A stretch of 64,000 bases of DNA from Actinomycetota bacterium (GCA_040754375.1 JBFMCT010000013.1:1-64000); one strand, 5' to 3'. Counted from the first letter of the stretch, positions 39,929 to 49,120 are shown. A program made the numbers and translations. The notes: a model not told the origin generated them from the sequence alone.

Positions 39929-41385
39929 CCGACGGCTCGGGCGGAGGCGGGGCGGGCGGGGCCGCGGGCGGAGCCGCCGAGGCCGGGATCATCGACGAGA
40001 TCCGGACCTGCTTTCTGTTCGACGCCCTCGACGAGGGCCAACTGGCCCACCTGGCCGGGCTGGGCCGAACCACCGAGTACGCCGAAGGCTCGTTCGTCTA
40101 CCGCGAGGGCGAACCGGCCACCTGCTTCTTCGTGCTCCTCTCGGGCGAGGTGCAGTTGCTCAAGCGGGTCGGTCCCGACGACGTGGTGATCCTGGCCAGC
40201 GACCACCGGGGGGCCTACGCCGGGGCGACGCGGGCGTTCGTGCCGTCGATGGGCGACCAGGCCTACTCCAACAGCATGCGGGCCGTCCGGGAGTCGCGGT
40301 TCTTCGAGCTGGGGGCCGACGACTTCGCCGACGCCCTGCGGCGCTGGTTCCCGATGGCCACCCACCTGCTCGACGGCCTGTTCCTGGGTCTCACCAACAT
40401 CGAGGCCATCACCGGCCAGCGCGAGAAGCTGTTCGCCCTGGGCAAGCTGTCGGCCGGCATGGCCCACGAGCTCAACAACCCGGCGTCGGCGCTTGTGCGG
40501 GCATCGCAGTCCCTGCGCCGGCGCCTGGCCGAGTCCCAGGGCGCGGTGTCCCACCTCGTGGGCCGGGTCGACCCCGAAGCCTTCGCCCAGGTGGTCGCAC
40601 TGTGGGAGGAGGCGGCCGCCAGCGCCCGGGCGGCCGGGCCCCTGAGCCCCCTGGAGGCCGGCGACGCCGAGGACGAACTGGGGGAGTGGCTGGACGAGAA
40701 CGGTGTCGAGGGGCCGTGGGAGCTGGCCCCCGTGCTGGCCAACGCCGGCATCGGCACCGACTGGCTGGCGAGGATGGCCGAGGTGACGGGCGAGAAGCTG
40801 GGGCCGGCCCTGCGCTGGGTGGTGGCCCGGGTCGAGGTCAACTCGCTGGTCGACGAGGTCGAGGACTCGGCCCAACGGGTCTCGGCGCTGGTGGCGTCGG
40901 TGAAGGAGTACACCCACATGGACCGCGCCCCCCACGCCGAGACCGACGTGCACGACGGGCTGGAGAGCACGCTGGTGATGCTGGGCCACAAGCTGCGGGG
41001 CGGCGTCGAGGTGGTGCGCGACTACGACCGCTCGCTCCCCGAGGTGTTGGCCTATGGCAGCGAGCTCAACCAGGTGTGGACCAACCTGATCGACAACGCG
41101 GTGGACGCCATGGACGGCCACGGCACCCTCACCATCCGCACGGCCCGCGACGGCGACCACCTGCTGGTGGAGGTGCGCGACACCGGGCCGGGGATCGCCC
41201 CCGAGCACCAGCGGCGGGTCTTCGAGCCCTTCTTCACCACCAAGGAGGTGGGCAAGGGGACCGGCCTCGGCCTCGACATCGCCTACCGGGTGGTCGTCCA
41301 GCGCCACCACGGCGACCTGCGGCTGCGGTCCGAGCCCGGCGACACCCGCTTCGAGGTACGCCTCCCTCTCGACGGCCCCACCTGA
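39925..41385 (+). CDS. Histidine kinase with N-terminal cyclic-nucleotide-binding-like domain
   Basis: 486 aa, no membrane segments. After a Gly/Ala-rich start, residues about 25-150 are a CRP/cNMP-binding fold (FDALDEGQLAHLAGLGRTTEYAEGSFVYREGEPATCFFVLLSGEVQLLKRV). The phosphate cassette is not obvious, so it may sense something else. LSAGMAHELNNPASALVRAS contains phospho-acceptor His181; HATPase motifs are NQVWTNLIDNAVDAM (N box), DTGPGIAPE (G1), FEPFFTTKEVGKGTGLGL (F/G2). Starts GTG overlapping the receiver-flavoprotein stop (GTGA), so the two are an obligate pair: cytosolic sensing, then phosphorylation of the fused oxidoreductase. Confidence 0.9.
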   Translation: MTDGSGGGGAGGAAGGAAEAGIIDEIRTCFLFDALDEGQLAHLAGLGRTTEYAEGSFVYREGEPATCFFVLLSGEVQLLKRVGPDDVVILASDHRGAYAGATRAFVPSMGDQAYSNSMRAVRESRFFELGADDFADALRRWFPMATHLLDGLFLGLTNIEAITGQREKLFALGKLSAGMAHELNNPASALVRASQSLRRRLAESQGAVSHLVGRVDPEAFAQVVALWEEAAASARAAGPLSPLEAGDAEDELGEWLDENGVEGPWELAPVLANAGIGTDWLARMAEVTGEKLGPALRWVVARVEVNSLVDEVEDSAQRVSALVASVKEYTHMDRAPHAETDVHDGLESTLVMLGHKLRGGVEVVRDYDRSLPEVLAYGSELNQVWTNLIDNAVDAMDGHGTLTIRTARDGDHLLVEVRDTGPGIAPEHQRRVFEPFFTTKEVGKGTGLGLDIAYRVVVQRHHGDLRLRSEPGDTRFEVRLPLDGPT

Positions 41386-41638
41386 CCGCAACGGCCGGCC
41401 GCCGGACGGGCTGTCGCTCCGTCGGAGGGGCGCCCGTGCCGGCACACGAGAAGCGGACGCGGCGGGACCGGCGGTTCTCCGGGCCCGGCGGTGCGCAGCA
41501 GAGGAGACGGGCCCCGATGCGAACGACCCGACGGCACGGAGCCCCGGCCTCCCGGGCCGACCCGGCCCCGGGCCAGGCGGGGGCCAGGTGGTGGGGGCCG
41601 ATATCCACTTCCTTGGTTCATACTTCTAGGGGTCTGCC

Positions 41639-41860
41639 ATGCGAACGTTTCTAACGGCCTGCGGTGGGGTCCTCCTGGTTGGCGTGATCCTGATGCTCGC
41701 CGGGCTCGAGTTCACTGTCTGGGGACGAGGAACTGATGCCGATGAGCCGATAGCTCACTTCGCCATGCTGGGCAAGTGGTCTCGCTGGATCGGCGTGTCC
41801 ATATCACTGGTGGCTGGAGCTGGGCTTCTGCTTGGGCTGCTGATCCGGGCGCTGAGCTGA
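41639..41860 (+). CDS. Small two-helix membrane protein (73 aa)
   Basis: Not recognised. Two hydrophobic helices (FLTACGGVLLVGVILMLAGLEF and WIGVSISLVAGAGLLLGLLIRAL) joined by a short polar loop (WGRGTDADEPIAHFAML). ATG preceded by CTAGGGGTCTGCC. The codon use is less G+C-saturated than its neighbours. It stands alone upstream of the RHS remnant. Confidence 0.6.
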   Translation: MRTFLTACGGVLLVGVILMLAGLEFTVWGRGTDADEPIAHFAMLGKWSRWIGVSISLVAGAGLLLGLLIRALS

Positions 41861-42029
41861 CCCGCCAAGCAGCGGATCGCCTGCACGCGGTTGAGCCCGG
41901 CGTACCGGCTGAAGGCGACGGACAGCGCCCACGGCGATGTCCCGGCGACAGGCCGGGACGTAATGGCGGTCAAGGGCGTCCTTAGGCCGCCGGTCGCCTA
42001 GCCCTGACGGTCCGGGCCATGCCGCACAC

Positions 42030-43245
42030 TTGAACACGGAGCCCGCCAGGGCTTCGTGGGCCTTGACCACCTTCGGCCACGACCACGCCGACCGCCTGGT
42101 CGGGGCCTCGCCTAGCCTGGGGCCCATCGCCTACGACGACCACGGCAACACCACCGCGCTGGGGGCGGCCGCCCTGTCCTTCGACGGGGCCGGCCGTCAC
42201 GTGGCCACCACCGAGGGCACGGCCACCGTCACCTATGCCCGCGACGCCACCGGTCGGGTGGTGGCCCGCACCGACGCCTCGGGCACCGTGCGCTACGCCC
42301 ACCGGGGCCCGGGCGACAGCCCCTCGGCCGTACTCGACGGCCAGGACGTGCCCGTCGAGGCCACCGTGGCCCTGGCCGGGGGCCGGTGCTCACCCGCCGC
42401 TTGGTGGTCACACCCCCCCTGGCCCTCACCGACGTGTGGAGCTACCCCGACGTGGGGGGCCACACGGCGGCCACCGCCACCTACGCCGGGTCGCTCTTGG
42501 GCCTGCACGTTCCGGTGGGCACCACCAAGCACGCCTACACCCCCGACGGCACCGGCCCCCCGCCCGACAACTCCGACGGGGACTACGACTACGGCTGGCT
42601 GGGCTCCCACCAGCGCCCCACCGACCACGGCCTGCCCACCACCGTCGTTCAGATGGGCGCCCGCCCTACGTCCCCGCCCTCGGCCGCTTCCTGTCCGTCG
42701 ACTCCGTGGAGGGTGGATCGTGCAACAGCTACGACTACGTCTGCGGCGACCCGGTGAACGGCTTGGACCTGACGGGGACGCACTGTTCGTGGCGCCACCC
42801 CCACCACTGCGCCGGCGCCGCCGTCCGGGCGGTCGTGGACTACGCCACCGCCGGGGACCTCAAGCGCCAGGACCGCGAGAGCTACGAGTGCAACTGCATG
42901 GCCGAGAACACTAACCCGATCGCCCAGGCACACCAGGCATATGTCGACCGAGGCTATGCCGATGACACACTACGGGTGGTAGCTGCCGCCTCAGCGGTCC
43001 TCCTTGCGCCGGCCGGCGTTCCCGCCGCCTCGGTGCTTGTGGCCGTCCTCGCATCGACGGCGGGCAACTTTGCCGACTCTGATTGCTCAAGAACGGGGAT
43101 AGGTGCAGGCGCGGTCGCGTCAGCGTTAGCAAGTGCGGCCGCCGAAGGCGTCGCAGCGAATACCACTGGTGGACTTGCAGGCTGGGCTCGTCGCGTATCC
43201 TTAGGGAGCTCGGTCGCGACATCTATAGCGCCCTGTGTGCCCTGA
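42030..43245 (+). pseudogene. Truncated, twice frameshifted RHS/YD-repeat fragment with C-terminal tip
   Basis: Translation in three successive frames gives one RHS-like polypeptide. Frame 1 (about 42066-42385): YDDHGNTTALG, DGAGRHVAT, TYARDATGRVVARTD. Frame 2 (about 42386-42670): SLLGLHVPVG, YDYGWLGSHQRPTDHG, VQMGARP. Frame 3 (from about 42670): YVPALGRFLSVDSVEGG, YDYVCGDPVNGLDLTG, the conserved end of the RHS core. Both shifts run in the same direction (one base lost), the second at a C-run. The gene is also cut at its 5' end: no filament or N-terminal repeats are present. After LDLTG, about 155 residues form a unique tip with paired Cys (YECNCMA) and a hydrophobic Ala-rich segment, the position where polymorphic toxins carry their effector domain. 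Confidence 0.8.
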
Positions 43246-43475
43246 TGAAGGACGCGTGTCGGCATTGTGGGCGAGTCGGCGTTCATGCCTGGGATTGCAG
43301 GTACACGATCACCGCCGTACAAGGGTTCGTCGGAGTGGGCGTCGCCGTCCTTATCCTAGGGTGGGTTCTCGGAGCGCAGAATCTCAACTACCCGGCCCTC
43401 GTGCTCTGGATCACCCTCACCGGCAGCTGGGTGTCAGCCGCCCTTCTCAGGCGCAGGAGATCAAGATGGGAATGA
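43245..43475 (+). CDS. Small membrane protein with Cys motif, candidate partner of the RHS tip
   Basis: 76 aa, not recognised. ATG overlaps the stop of the RHS tip frame (TGATG), so it is translationally coupled. Residues 1-20 contain CRHCGRVGVHAWDC, a possible zinc or disulfide knuckle; two membrane helices follow (VQGFVGVGVAVLILGWVLG and ALVLWITLTGSWVSAALL), ending in a basic RRRRSRW tail. Immunity genes sit directly downstream of polymorphic toxin tips, so this placement suggests an immunity protein; there is no sequence evidence beyond position. Confidence 0.5.
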   Translation: MKDACRHCGRVGVHAWDCRYTITAVQGFVGVGVAVLILGWVLGAQNLNYPALVLWITLTGSWVSAALLRRRRSRWE

Positions 43476-43547
43476 CACCCTGCGCCGCCTGGCGCTTAAT
43501 CGCAGAGTTCGAGCGGAACCGCAAGGCGAACCTTTACGAGCTCTTGG

Positions 43548-43739
43548 TTAGGTCTGCAGCTCCAGTGGGCGTAGGCGGCGGGCGTCGACCAGGTTGATCT
43601 CGCGGCCGTTGTCGAAGTTGACGCGATAGCGCAGCCACGACAGGCCTGACTGGCCCACGATCGTGCCCGGGGTGCCGGCCGGCACACCTCGGAGTGTGTC
43701 GTCGGCCGCCTCGACCCGGTCCTTGACGCGTAGAGCCAT
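43548..43739 (-). CDS. Small conserved-looking protein (63 aa)
   Basis: Compact soluble protein starting MALRVKDRVEAADDTLRGVPAGTPGTIVG and ending in VNFDNGREINLVDARRLRPLE. The pattern of short beta strands (GTIVG, YRVNFDNG, INLVDARRLRPL) suggests an SH3-like barrel, as in small DUF proteins of actinobacteria. It diverges from lon about 110 bp away. Function unknown. Confidence 0.72.
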   Translation of the reverse strand: MALRVKDRVEAADDTLRGVPAGTPGTIVGQSGLSWLRYRVNFDNGREINLVDARRLRPLELQT

Positions 43740-43847
43740 CTGGACAGTGTGCCTCGCCGGCGGCGGGTACGGGGCGGCTGCGACCGGGAATCGCGTACCG
43801 GTGCCCGGCGTTGTCGGTGTGTACCGCTTACCGGACGTGAGGAACAC

Positions 43848-46202
43848 ATGCCTGACCTGAAGACGCAGACGCTGCCCCTGCTGCCACTGGCGACCGGCGT
43901 GGTGCTCCCGGGCATGGTCGTCACCATCGCCCTGGAGAGCCCCGAGGCCCGGGCCGCGGTGGGGGCCTCGGACGGCTCCGAGGGCCGCATCGTGATGGTC
44001 CCCCGCATCGACGACCGGTTCGCCCGGGTGGGCACGATCGCCAAGATCGAGGACCGGGGCGACCTGCCCAACGGCACCAAGGTCGTGGTCGTGCGGGGCA
44101 TCGAGCGGGGTGTCATCGGCGTGGGCGTCCCCGGGCTGTCGGCCGGGCCGGCCACGTGGGTCGAAGTCGAGCCCGTCCGCCCCGGGCCGGCCAGCCAGCG
44201 GGCCTCCGACCTGGCCCGGGAGTACCGCGCCGTGGTCGAGAACATCCTCGACGAGCGGGGCGCGGGCCACATGTCCGAGCTGTTCCGAGGCATCAACGAA
44301 CCCGGGGCCATGGCCGACACGGCCGGCTACTCGCCCGACCTGACCCTCGAGCAGAAGGTCGAGCTGCTGGAGACCGTCGACGTCGAGGAGCGCCTGGAGA
44401 AGGTGCTGGCCTGGGCCAACGGCGTGCTGGCCGATCTCGCCCTCAAGGCCCGGATCCACCAGGACGTGACCGAGGGCATGGAGAAGACCCAGCGGGAGTT
44501 CCTGCTGCGCCAGCAGATGGCCGCCATCCGCAAGGAGCTGGGTGAAGGCGACGACGGTGAGGGGGCGGTCGAGGAGTACCGCCGCCGGCTCTCCGAGTCG
44601 GGCGCGCCCGACGACGTGAGGGCGTCGGTCGAGCGGGAGATCGGGCGGCTCGAGCGCACCAGCGAGCAGAGCCCCGAGCACGGCTGGATCAGGACGTGGC
44701 TCGACACCGTCTTGGAGGTGCCGTGGGGCGAACGGTCCGAGGACCGGCTCGACGTGGCCGAGGCCCGTACCGTGCTCGACGCCGACCACACCGGCCTGGA
44801 GGACGTCAAGGACCGGATCGTGGAGTACCTGGCCGTTCGCAAGCTGCGGGCCGACCGCGGCCTGCCGGCGGTCAGCGGACGGGGCTCAGGGGCGATCGTG
44901 GCCCTGGTGGGCCCGCCCGGGGTGGGCAAGACCTCGCTGGGCGAATCGGTGGCCCGCGCCCTGGGCCGCAAGTTCGTCCGGGTCGCCCTCGGAGGCGTGC
45001 GGGACGAGGCCGAGGTGAGGGGCCACCGGCGCACCTACGTCGGCGCCCAGCCCGGTCGGGTCGTCCGGGCGTTGCAGGAGGCGGGCACCATGAACCCCGT
45101 GTTCCTGCTCGACGAGGTCGACAAGCTGGGTTCGGACTGGAGGGGCGACCCCTCCTCGGCCTTGCTGGAGGTCCTCGACCCGGCCCAGAACCACACGTTC
45201 CGCGACCACTACCTCGAAGTCGACCTCGACCTGTCCGAGGTGCTGTTCATCGCCACCGCCAACGTGGTCGAGACCATCCCCGGCCCTTTGCTGGACCGCA
45301 TGGAGGTCATCGCCCTCGACGGCTACACCGAGGACGAGAAGGTGGCCATCGCCCGCGACCACCTGATGGCCCGCCAGCTCGAACGCAACGGCTTGGGGGC
45401 CGAGGAGTGCGTGGTCTCCGACGACGCCTTCCGGCGCATCACGGCCGACTACACCCGAGAGGCCGGGGTGCGCAACCTCGAACGGGAGCTGGGCAAGCTC
45501 CTGCGTAAGGTGGCCACCAAGGTGGCTTCCGGCGACGAGGCCGTGCCGGTGACCGTGGGGGCCGACGACGTGGCCGCTTACCTGGGCCGCCCCCGCCACT
45601 TCTTCGAGGCGGCCGAGCGCACGGCCGTCCCGGGCGTGGCCACCGGCCTGGCGGTCACGGGCGTGGGCGGCGACGTGCTGTTCATCGAGGCCACCGGCCT
45701 GCCTGGGGGCGAGGGCCCTCGCCTGGTGTTGACCGGCCAGCTGGGGGAGGTCATGAAGGAGTCGGCCGAGATCGCCCTGTCGTGGGTGCGCTCCCGGTCG
45801 GCCGACCTGGGCGCGGGGGACGGCCCGTCACGCTTCCACCTTCACGTGCCCGCGGGCGCGGTGCCCAAGGACGGCCCTTCGGCGGGCGTGACGATGACCA
45901 CTGCACTGGCCAGCCTGGTCACGGGCCGGCCCGTGCGCCCCACGGTGGGCATGACCGGTGAGGTCACCCTCCAGGGCCGGGTGCTGGCTATCGGCGGCGT
46001 CAAGCAGAAGGTGCTGGCCGCCCACCGGTCCGGCCTGCGCGAGGTCATCCTGCCCAGTCGCAACGGGGCTGACCTCGACGACGTGCCCGAGGCCGTCCGG
46101 GCCCAGATGACCTTCCACCTCGTCGACGACGTCCGCCAGGTCCTCGACATCGCCCTCGAGCCGGCTCTCGCCGGCTCGAGGGAGCAACCGGCAGCCGCCT
46201 GA
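43848..46202 (+). CDS. lon: ATP-dependent Lon protease
   Basis: 784 aa, usual LonA length. N-terminal substrate-binding domain (LPLLPLATGVVLPGMVVTIAL), then AAA+ domain with Walker A GPPGVGKTS (about 354-362) and Walker B FLLDEVDK, sensor-1 IATAN, and the protease domain with the catalytic Ser678 in KDGPSAGV and Lys719 in GGVKQKVLA. All catalytic parts are present. Degrades misfolded and regulatory proteins in the cytoplasm. ATG 43848 chosen: GTGAGGAACAC precedes it and the family N-terminus follows. No HspR-type inverted repeat is seen upstream. Confidence 0.96.
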   Translation: MPDLKTQTLPLLPLATGVVLPGMVVTIALESPEARAAVGASDGSEGRIVMVPRIDDRFARVGTIAKIEDRGDLPNGTKVVVVRGIERGVIGVGVPGLSAGPATWVEVEPVRPGPASQRASDLAREYRAVVENILDERGAGHMSELFRGINEPGAMADTAGYSPDLTLEQKVELLETVDVEERLEKVLAWANGVLADLALKARIHQDVTEGMEKTQREFLLRQQMAAIRKELGEGDDGEGAVEEYRRRLSESGAPDDVRASVEREIGRLERTSEQSPEHGWIRTWLDTVLEVPWGERSEDRLDVAEARTVLDADHTGLEDVKDRIVEYLAVRKLRADRGLPAVSGRGSGAIVALVGPPGVGKTSLGESVARALGRKFVRVALGGVRDEAEVRGHRRTYVGAQPGRVVRALQEAGTMNPVFLLDEVDKLGSDWRGDPSSALLEVLDPAQNHTFRDHYLEVDLDLSEVLFIATANVVETIPGPLLDRMEVIALDGYTEDEKVAIARDHLMARQLERNGLGAEECVVSDDAFRRITADYTREAGVRNLERELGKLLRKVATKVASGDEAVPVTVGADDVAAYLGRPRHFFEAAERTAVPGVATGLAVTGVGGDVLFIEATGLPGGEGPRLVLTGQLGEVMKESAEIALSWVRSRSADLGAGDGPSRFHLHVPAGAVPKDGPSAGVTMTTALASLVTGRPVRPTVGMTGEVTLQGRVLAIGGVKQKVLAAHRSGLREVILPSRNGADLDDVPEAVRAQMTFHLVDDVRQVLDIALEPALAGSREQPAAA
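46153..46182 (+). terminator. Perfect hairpin inside the last codons of lon
   Basis: A 13-bp perfect stem (CCCTCGAGCCGGC / GCCGGCTCGAGGG) with a TCTC loop ends 20 bp before the lon stop codon. It is inside the reading frame (Leu-Glu-Pro-Ala-Leu-Ala-Gly-Ser). It could serve as an intrinsic terminator or 3' stability element. No T-run follows. Confidence 0.4.
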
Positions 46203-46325
46203 CACGTCGCCGGTCGCGCTCGGCCACCGCCGCGTGGGCACCGATGAAGAAGCCGGTGGGTCGAAGCGCTGGTGAACTCCACGTGCTCCGCACGGCAGCT
46301 GGGCATCTGCGTCTATTCGACAGGT

Positions 46326-47432
46326 TCAGAACTGCACGGCGGCGGCCTGCTCGGCGGTGGCGGTGACCGGGTTGTCGGTGCGGGCCTGGGCCTGGCCGGC
46401 GTGCACGATGACCACCGGGGTGCCTACGGAGACCATCTCGAACAGCTCGAGCTCGTCCTCGGCCAGCATGCGCACGCAGCCGTGGGAGGCGTTGTACCCG
46501 ATCGAGGCCCGGTCGGGTGTGCCGTGGATGAGGATCAAGGGGGCGTCGAGCTGGAGGGCGTGGGTGCCCAGGGGGTTGTTGGGACCGGGGCCGATGCGAG
46601 CCGGCATGCCCCGGGCCCAGGCGCTGCCGGGGTTGTACCAGGTGGGGTTGACGATCTTGTCCACGATGCGCCAATGGCCGGCCGGGGTCTCGTGCCCGGG
46701 CTTGCCGGTGGCCACCGGCCAGTCCCTCACGATCGTGCCGTTGCGGTAGAGGTAGAGGCGGTTCTCCCCGGTCCTCACCAGGATGGCCTGGTGGCCCCGG
46801 TCGTCGGCCGAGGGCTCCACCCTGCGGGTCACGAGCCGCAACGACTCGTCGCCCGGCAGCAGCCCGTCGAGCACGGCTCGGCGGGACCGTTCCACGTCGA
46901 GCTCCACCCCGGGCCTGGCCCCCACCGTGCGCAGCCAGCCCGACGAGGAGTCGAGCTCGACCTCGGTGGGGTCGACCCGCACCTGGCCGGCCACGGCCTC
47001 GAGGGCGGCATCGAGCACCTCGTGCTGCCAGGTGGGCCGGGCCTCGACGAGCACCGGCGAGGGTGCGGCCGCCCGTCGCCAGACCCTGGTCAACAGGCTG
47101 CCGCCGGTGCCTTCAGCCGCCTTGGCCACGGCCGCGACAACGTCGACGCGCAGCCCGAGGTCCCACGCGGTGGTGGTCACCTCGGTCCCGCCCGCCACCA
47201 GGCGCAGGGGGCGGCGCAGGGGGTCCTCCAGCTCGGCCCTCACCCGGTCGGCGGCCTGCTCGATGGACATGCCGCCCACTTCCACGCCCCCGATGACTGT
47301 CGAAGGCGGCAGGTGGCCCTGGTGGCGCCGGTCGTAGTTGGTGGCCCAGGCCGCCGCCACCCCCGACGTGCCCACCAGCGAGATGGCCACGGCCACGGCC
47401 ACGACGGCCCAGCGACGGCCTGTGGTCCTCAC
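46326..47432 (-). CDS. L,D-transpeptidase with PG-binding_4-like region
   Basis: 368 aa. An N-terminal membrane anchor or signal (VAVAVAISLVGTSGVAAAW), then STVIGGVEVGGMSIEQAADRV, typical of the peptidoglycan-binding (VanW-associated) module, and a C-terminal YkuD domain with LILIHGTPDRASIGYNASHGCVRM (His, Ser-His-Gly-Cys-Val-Arg). It catalyses 3-3 crosslinks in peptidoglycan. This is the second L,D-transpeptidase in the window and differs wholly in accessory domains from the GYW-repeat one. GTG start. Confidence 0.9.
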   Translation of the reverse strand: MRTTGRRWAVVAVAVAISLVGTSGVAAAWATNYDRRHQGHLPPSTVIGGVEVGGMSIEQAADRVRAELEDPLRRPLRLVAGGTEVTTTAWDLGLRVDVVAAVAKAAEGTGGSLLTRVWRRAAAPSPVLVEARPTWQHEVLDAALEAVAGQVRVDPTEVELDSSSGWLRTVGARPGVELDVERSRRAVLDGLLPGDESLRLVTRRVEPSADDRGHQAILVRTGENRLYLYRNGTIVRDWPVATGKPGHETPAGHWRIVDKIVNPTWYNPGSAWARGMPARIGPGPNNPLGTHALQLDAPLILIHGTPDRASIGYNASHGCVRMLAEDELELFEMVSVGTPVVIVHAGQAQARTDNPVTATAEQAAAVQF

Positions 47433-47488
47433 TTGGTGCTCACCTCACTGCCCTCCAGCTTGGGCCCGCCTCCGCCGTGACCATGGCG

Positions 47489-49120
47489 TCAGGGTAGCGA
47501 GGGTTCCCCGGGCGCGCCCTGGCCCCGGCGGGGGAGGAGCTGGCGGAACAAGGCCAGGTCCTCCACCCGCAGAGCCCTGGCCGCCATCAGGAAGGCCACC
47601 GCCCCCGAGGCCCCGCCGGCCAGGAGCTGCACCAGGGCGCGGGTGGTGCCCGGTCCAATGGCCGCGGCCACCAGCTCGACGACCACCACCATCACGGCCG
47701 CGGAGGCGAGAGAGGCAGCCGTCACCTTGGCCAGCTCCCGGGCCGTGTGGCGCCCCTCCAAGCCGCCGATACGCCTGGCCAGCAGCCACGCCGCCATGCC
47801 CGCAGCCACCACGTAGCACAGGGTGTGGGACAGGCCCAGGCCGGCCACCTCCATGAACGGGAAGAGGGCGAACGAGAAGGCGAGGTAGGCGCCGTTGCTG
47901 ACCAGGTTGCAGTACAGCGGGGTCCGGGCGTCCTGGCGGGCGTAGAAGGCCCGTACGAGGAGCAGGAAGACCGAGAACGGGAGCATCCCCAGGGCCAGCA
48001 TGTCGAGGACCGAGGCCACCAGCCGGCTGCTCTCGGGCTGCATCACGCCCCGTTCGAGCATGGTCTGGATCAAGGGCCGCGACAGGACCACGAAGGCGGC
48101 CGTGGCCGGGACCATGATGAGCGCCATCGCCCGGATCCCACCCGCCGTCCGGGCCCGGAACCCGTCGTCGTCACCGTCGACGGCCTGGGCCGACAAGGTG
48201 GGGACCAGGGCGGTCATGATCGAGACGGCCGCGATCCCGTAGGGGAGCTGGAAGAAGGCGAAGGCGGTGAAGTAGGCCGTGGGGCCGCCCTGCACGCCGT
48301 TGGCCAGCACCAGGGCGATGGCGAAGGCGACCTGGTTGCTGACGACGTAGCCGAAGGTCCAGGCCGAGAGGCGGCCCAGCTTGCGCACGGCCGGGTGCCT
48401 GAAGGCCAGGACGGGCCGCAGGCGGCCAGGGAGCTGCCTGAGGAACGGCCAGTTGGCCAGGGCCATGGCCGCCACCCCGGCCGTCGTCCCCCCGGCCAGC
48501 AGCAGCTTCTGGCCGAGGTCGGCGTCGACGCTGGCCACCGTCGGGACGCCGCTGACCAGGGCCGCGAAGCCCAGGAACATGGCGATGACGACCATGTTGT
48601 TGAGGATGGGGACGAACATGGGCACGGCGAAGCGGCCGTGGGCGTTGAGCAAGCCGGCGGAGATGGCGGCGTAGCCGTAGAGCAGGATCTGGGGAGCGAA
48701 GACGCGCAGGAAGAAGGTGGCCAGTTCCTGCTGCTCGGCCGCTTCAGGGCCCGAAAGGCGCAGGGTGAAGAGACGGATGATCCACGGGGCGGCCACCACC
48801 GCCACCAATGTGAGGGCCGTCAGCACGGTGAGGGCGGTGGTCACGAGGGCGGACACAGCCTCCCAGGCCTTGTCCTTGTCCTTGGTCCGCAACTCCTCGA
48901 CGACCACGGGGATGAACACCGAGGTGAGCACGCCTCCCAGCACCAGCTCGTAGATCACGTTGGGCATGGTGTTGGCGATGTTGTAGGTGTCGGCCAGCCG
49001 CGACTCGCTCACGCCCAGGGCGTAGGCAGCCGCTACCAGGCGGCCCAACCCGGTGACCCGCGACACGGTCGTCCCGACGGCCATCACGGCCGCCGAACGG
49101 CCGAGGCTGGGGGCGCTCAC
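47489..49120 (-). CDS. murJ: Lipid II flippase MurJ (MviN family)
   Basis: 543 aa, about 14 membrane helices. Begins SLGRSAAVMAVGTTVSRVTGLGRLVAAAYALG, with the family's GTxxSRxxGLxR block; NTMPNVIYELVLGGVLTSVFIPV is the conserved second motif (P-N-x-x-x-x-L-x-x-G-x). Moves lipid II across the membrane for peptidoglycan synthesis. GTG 49120 is chosen because it gives the family N-terminus; longer starts add Pro/Gly-rich sequence. No pseudokinase C-terminal domain as in mycobacterial MviN, so this is the short form. Confidence 0.92.
   Translation of the reverse strand: MSAPSLGRSAAVMAVGTTVSRVTGLGRLVAAAYALGVSESRLADTYNIANTMPNVIYELVLGGVLTSVFIPVVVEELRTKDKDKAWEAVSALVTTALTVLTALTLVAVVAAPWIIRLFTLRLSGPEAAEQQELATFFLRVFAPQILLYGYAAISAGLLNAHGRFAVPMFVPILNNMVVIAMFLGFAALVSGVPTVASVDADLGQKLLLAGGTTAGVAAMALANWPFLRQLPGRLRPVLAFRHPAVRKLGRLSAWTFGYVVSNQVAFAIALVLANGVQGGPTAYFTAFAFFQLPYGIAAVSIMTALVPTLSAQAVDGDDDGFRARTAGGIRAMALIMVPATAAFVVLSRPLIQTMLERGVMQPESSRLVASVLDMLALGMLPFSVFLLLVRAFYARQDARTPLYCNLVSNGAYLAFSFALFPFMEVAGLGLSHTLCYVVAAGMAAWLLARRIGGLEGRHTARELAKVTAASLASAAVMVVVVELVAAAIGPGTTRALVQLLAGGASGAVAFLMAARALRVEDLALFRQLLPRRGQGAPGEPSLP

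Noticed and set aside
39793-41445. Long minus-strand open frame opposite the kinase gene
   Set aside because: Translation is a His/Gln/Gly-rich shadow of a gene with all kinase motifs on the other strand; typical of very high G+C coding DNA.
41755-41973. Minus-strand frame near 41.8-42.0 kb as a transposase end
   Set aside because: A vague resemblance only; no catalytic motif, inverted repeats or target duplication visible.
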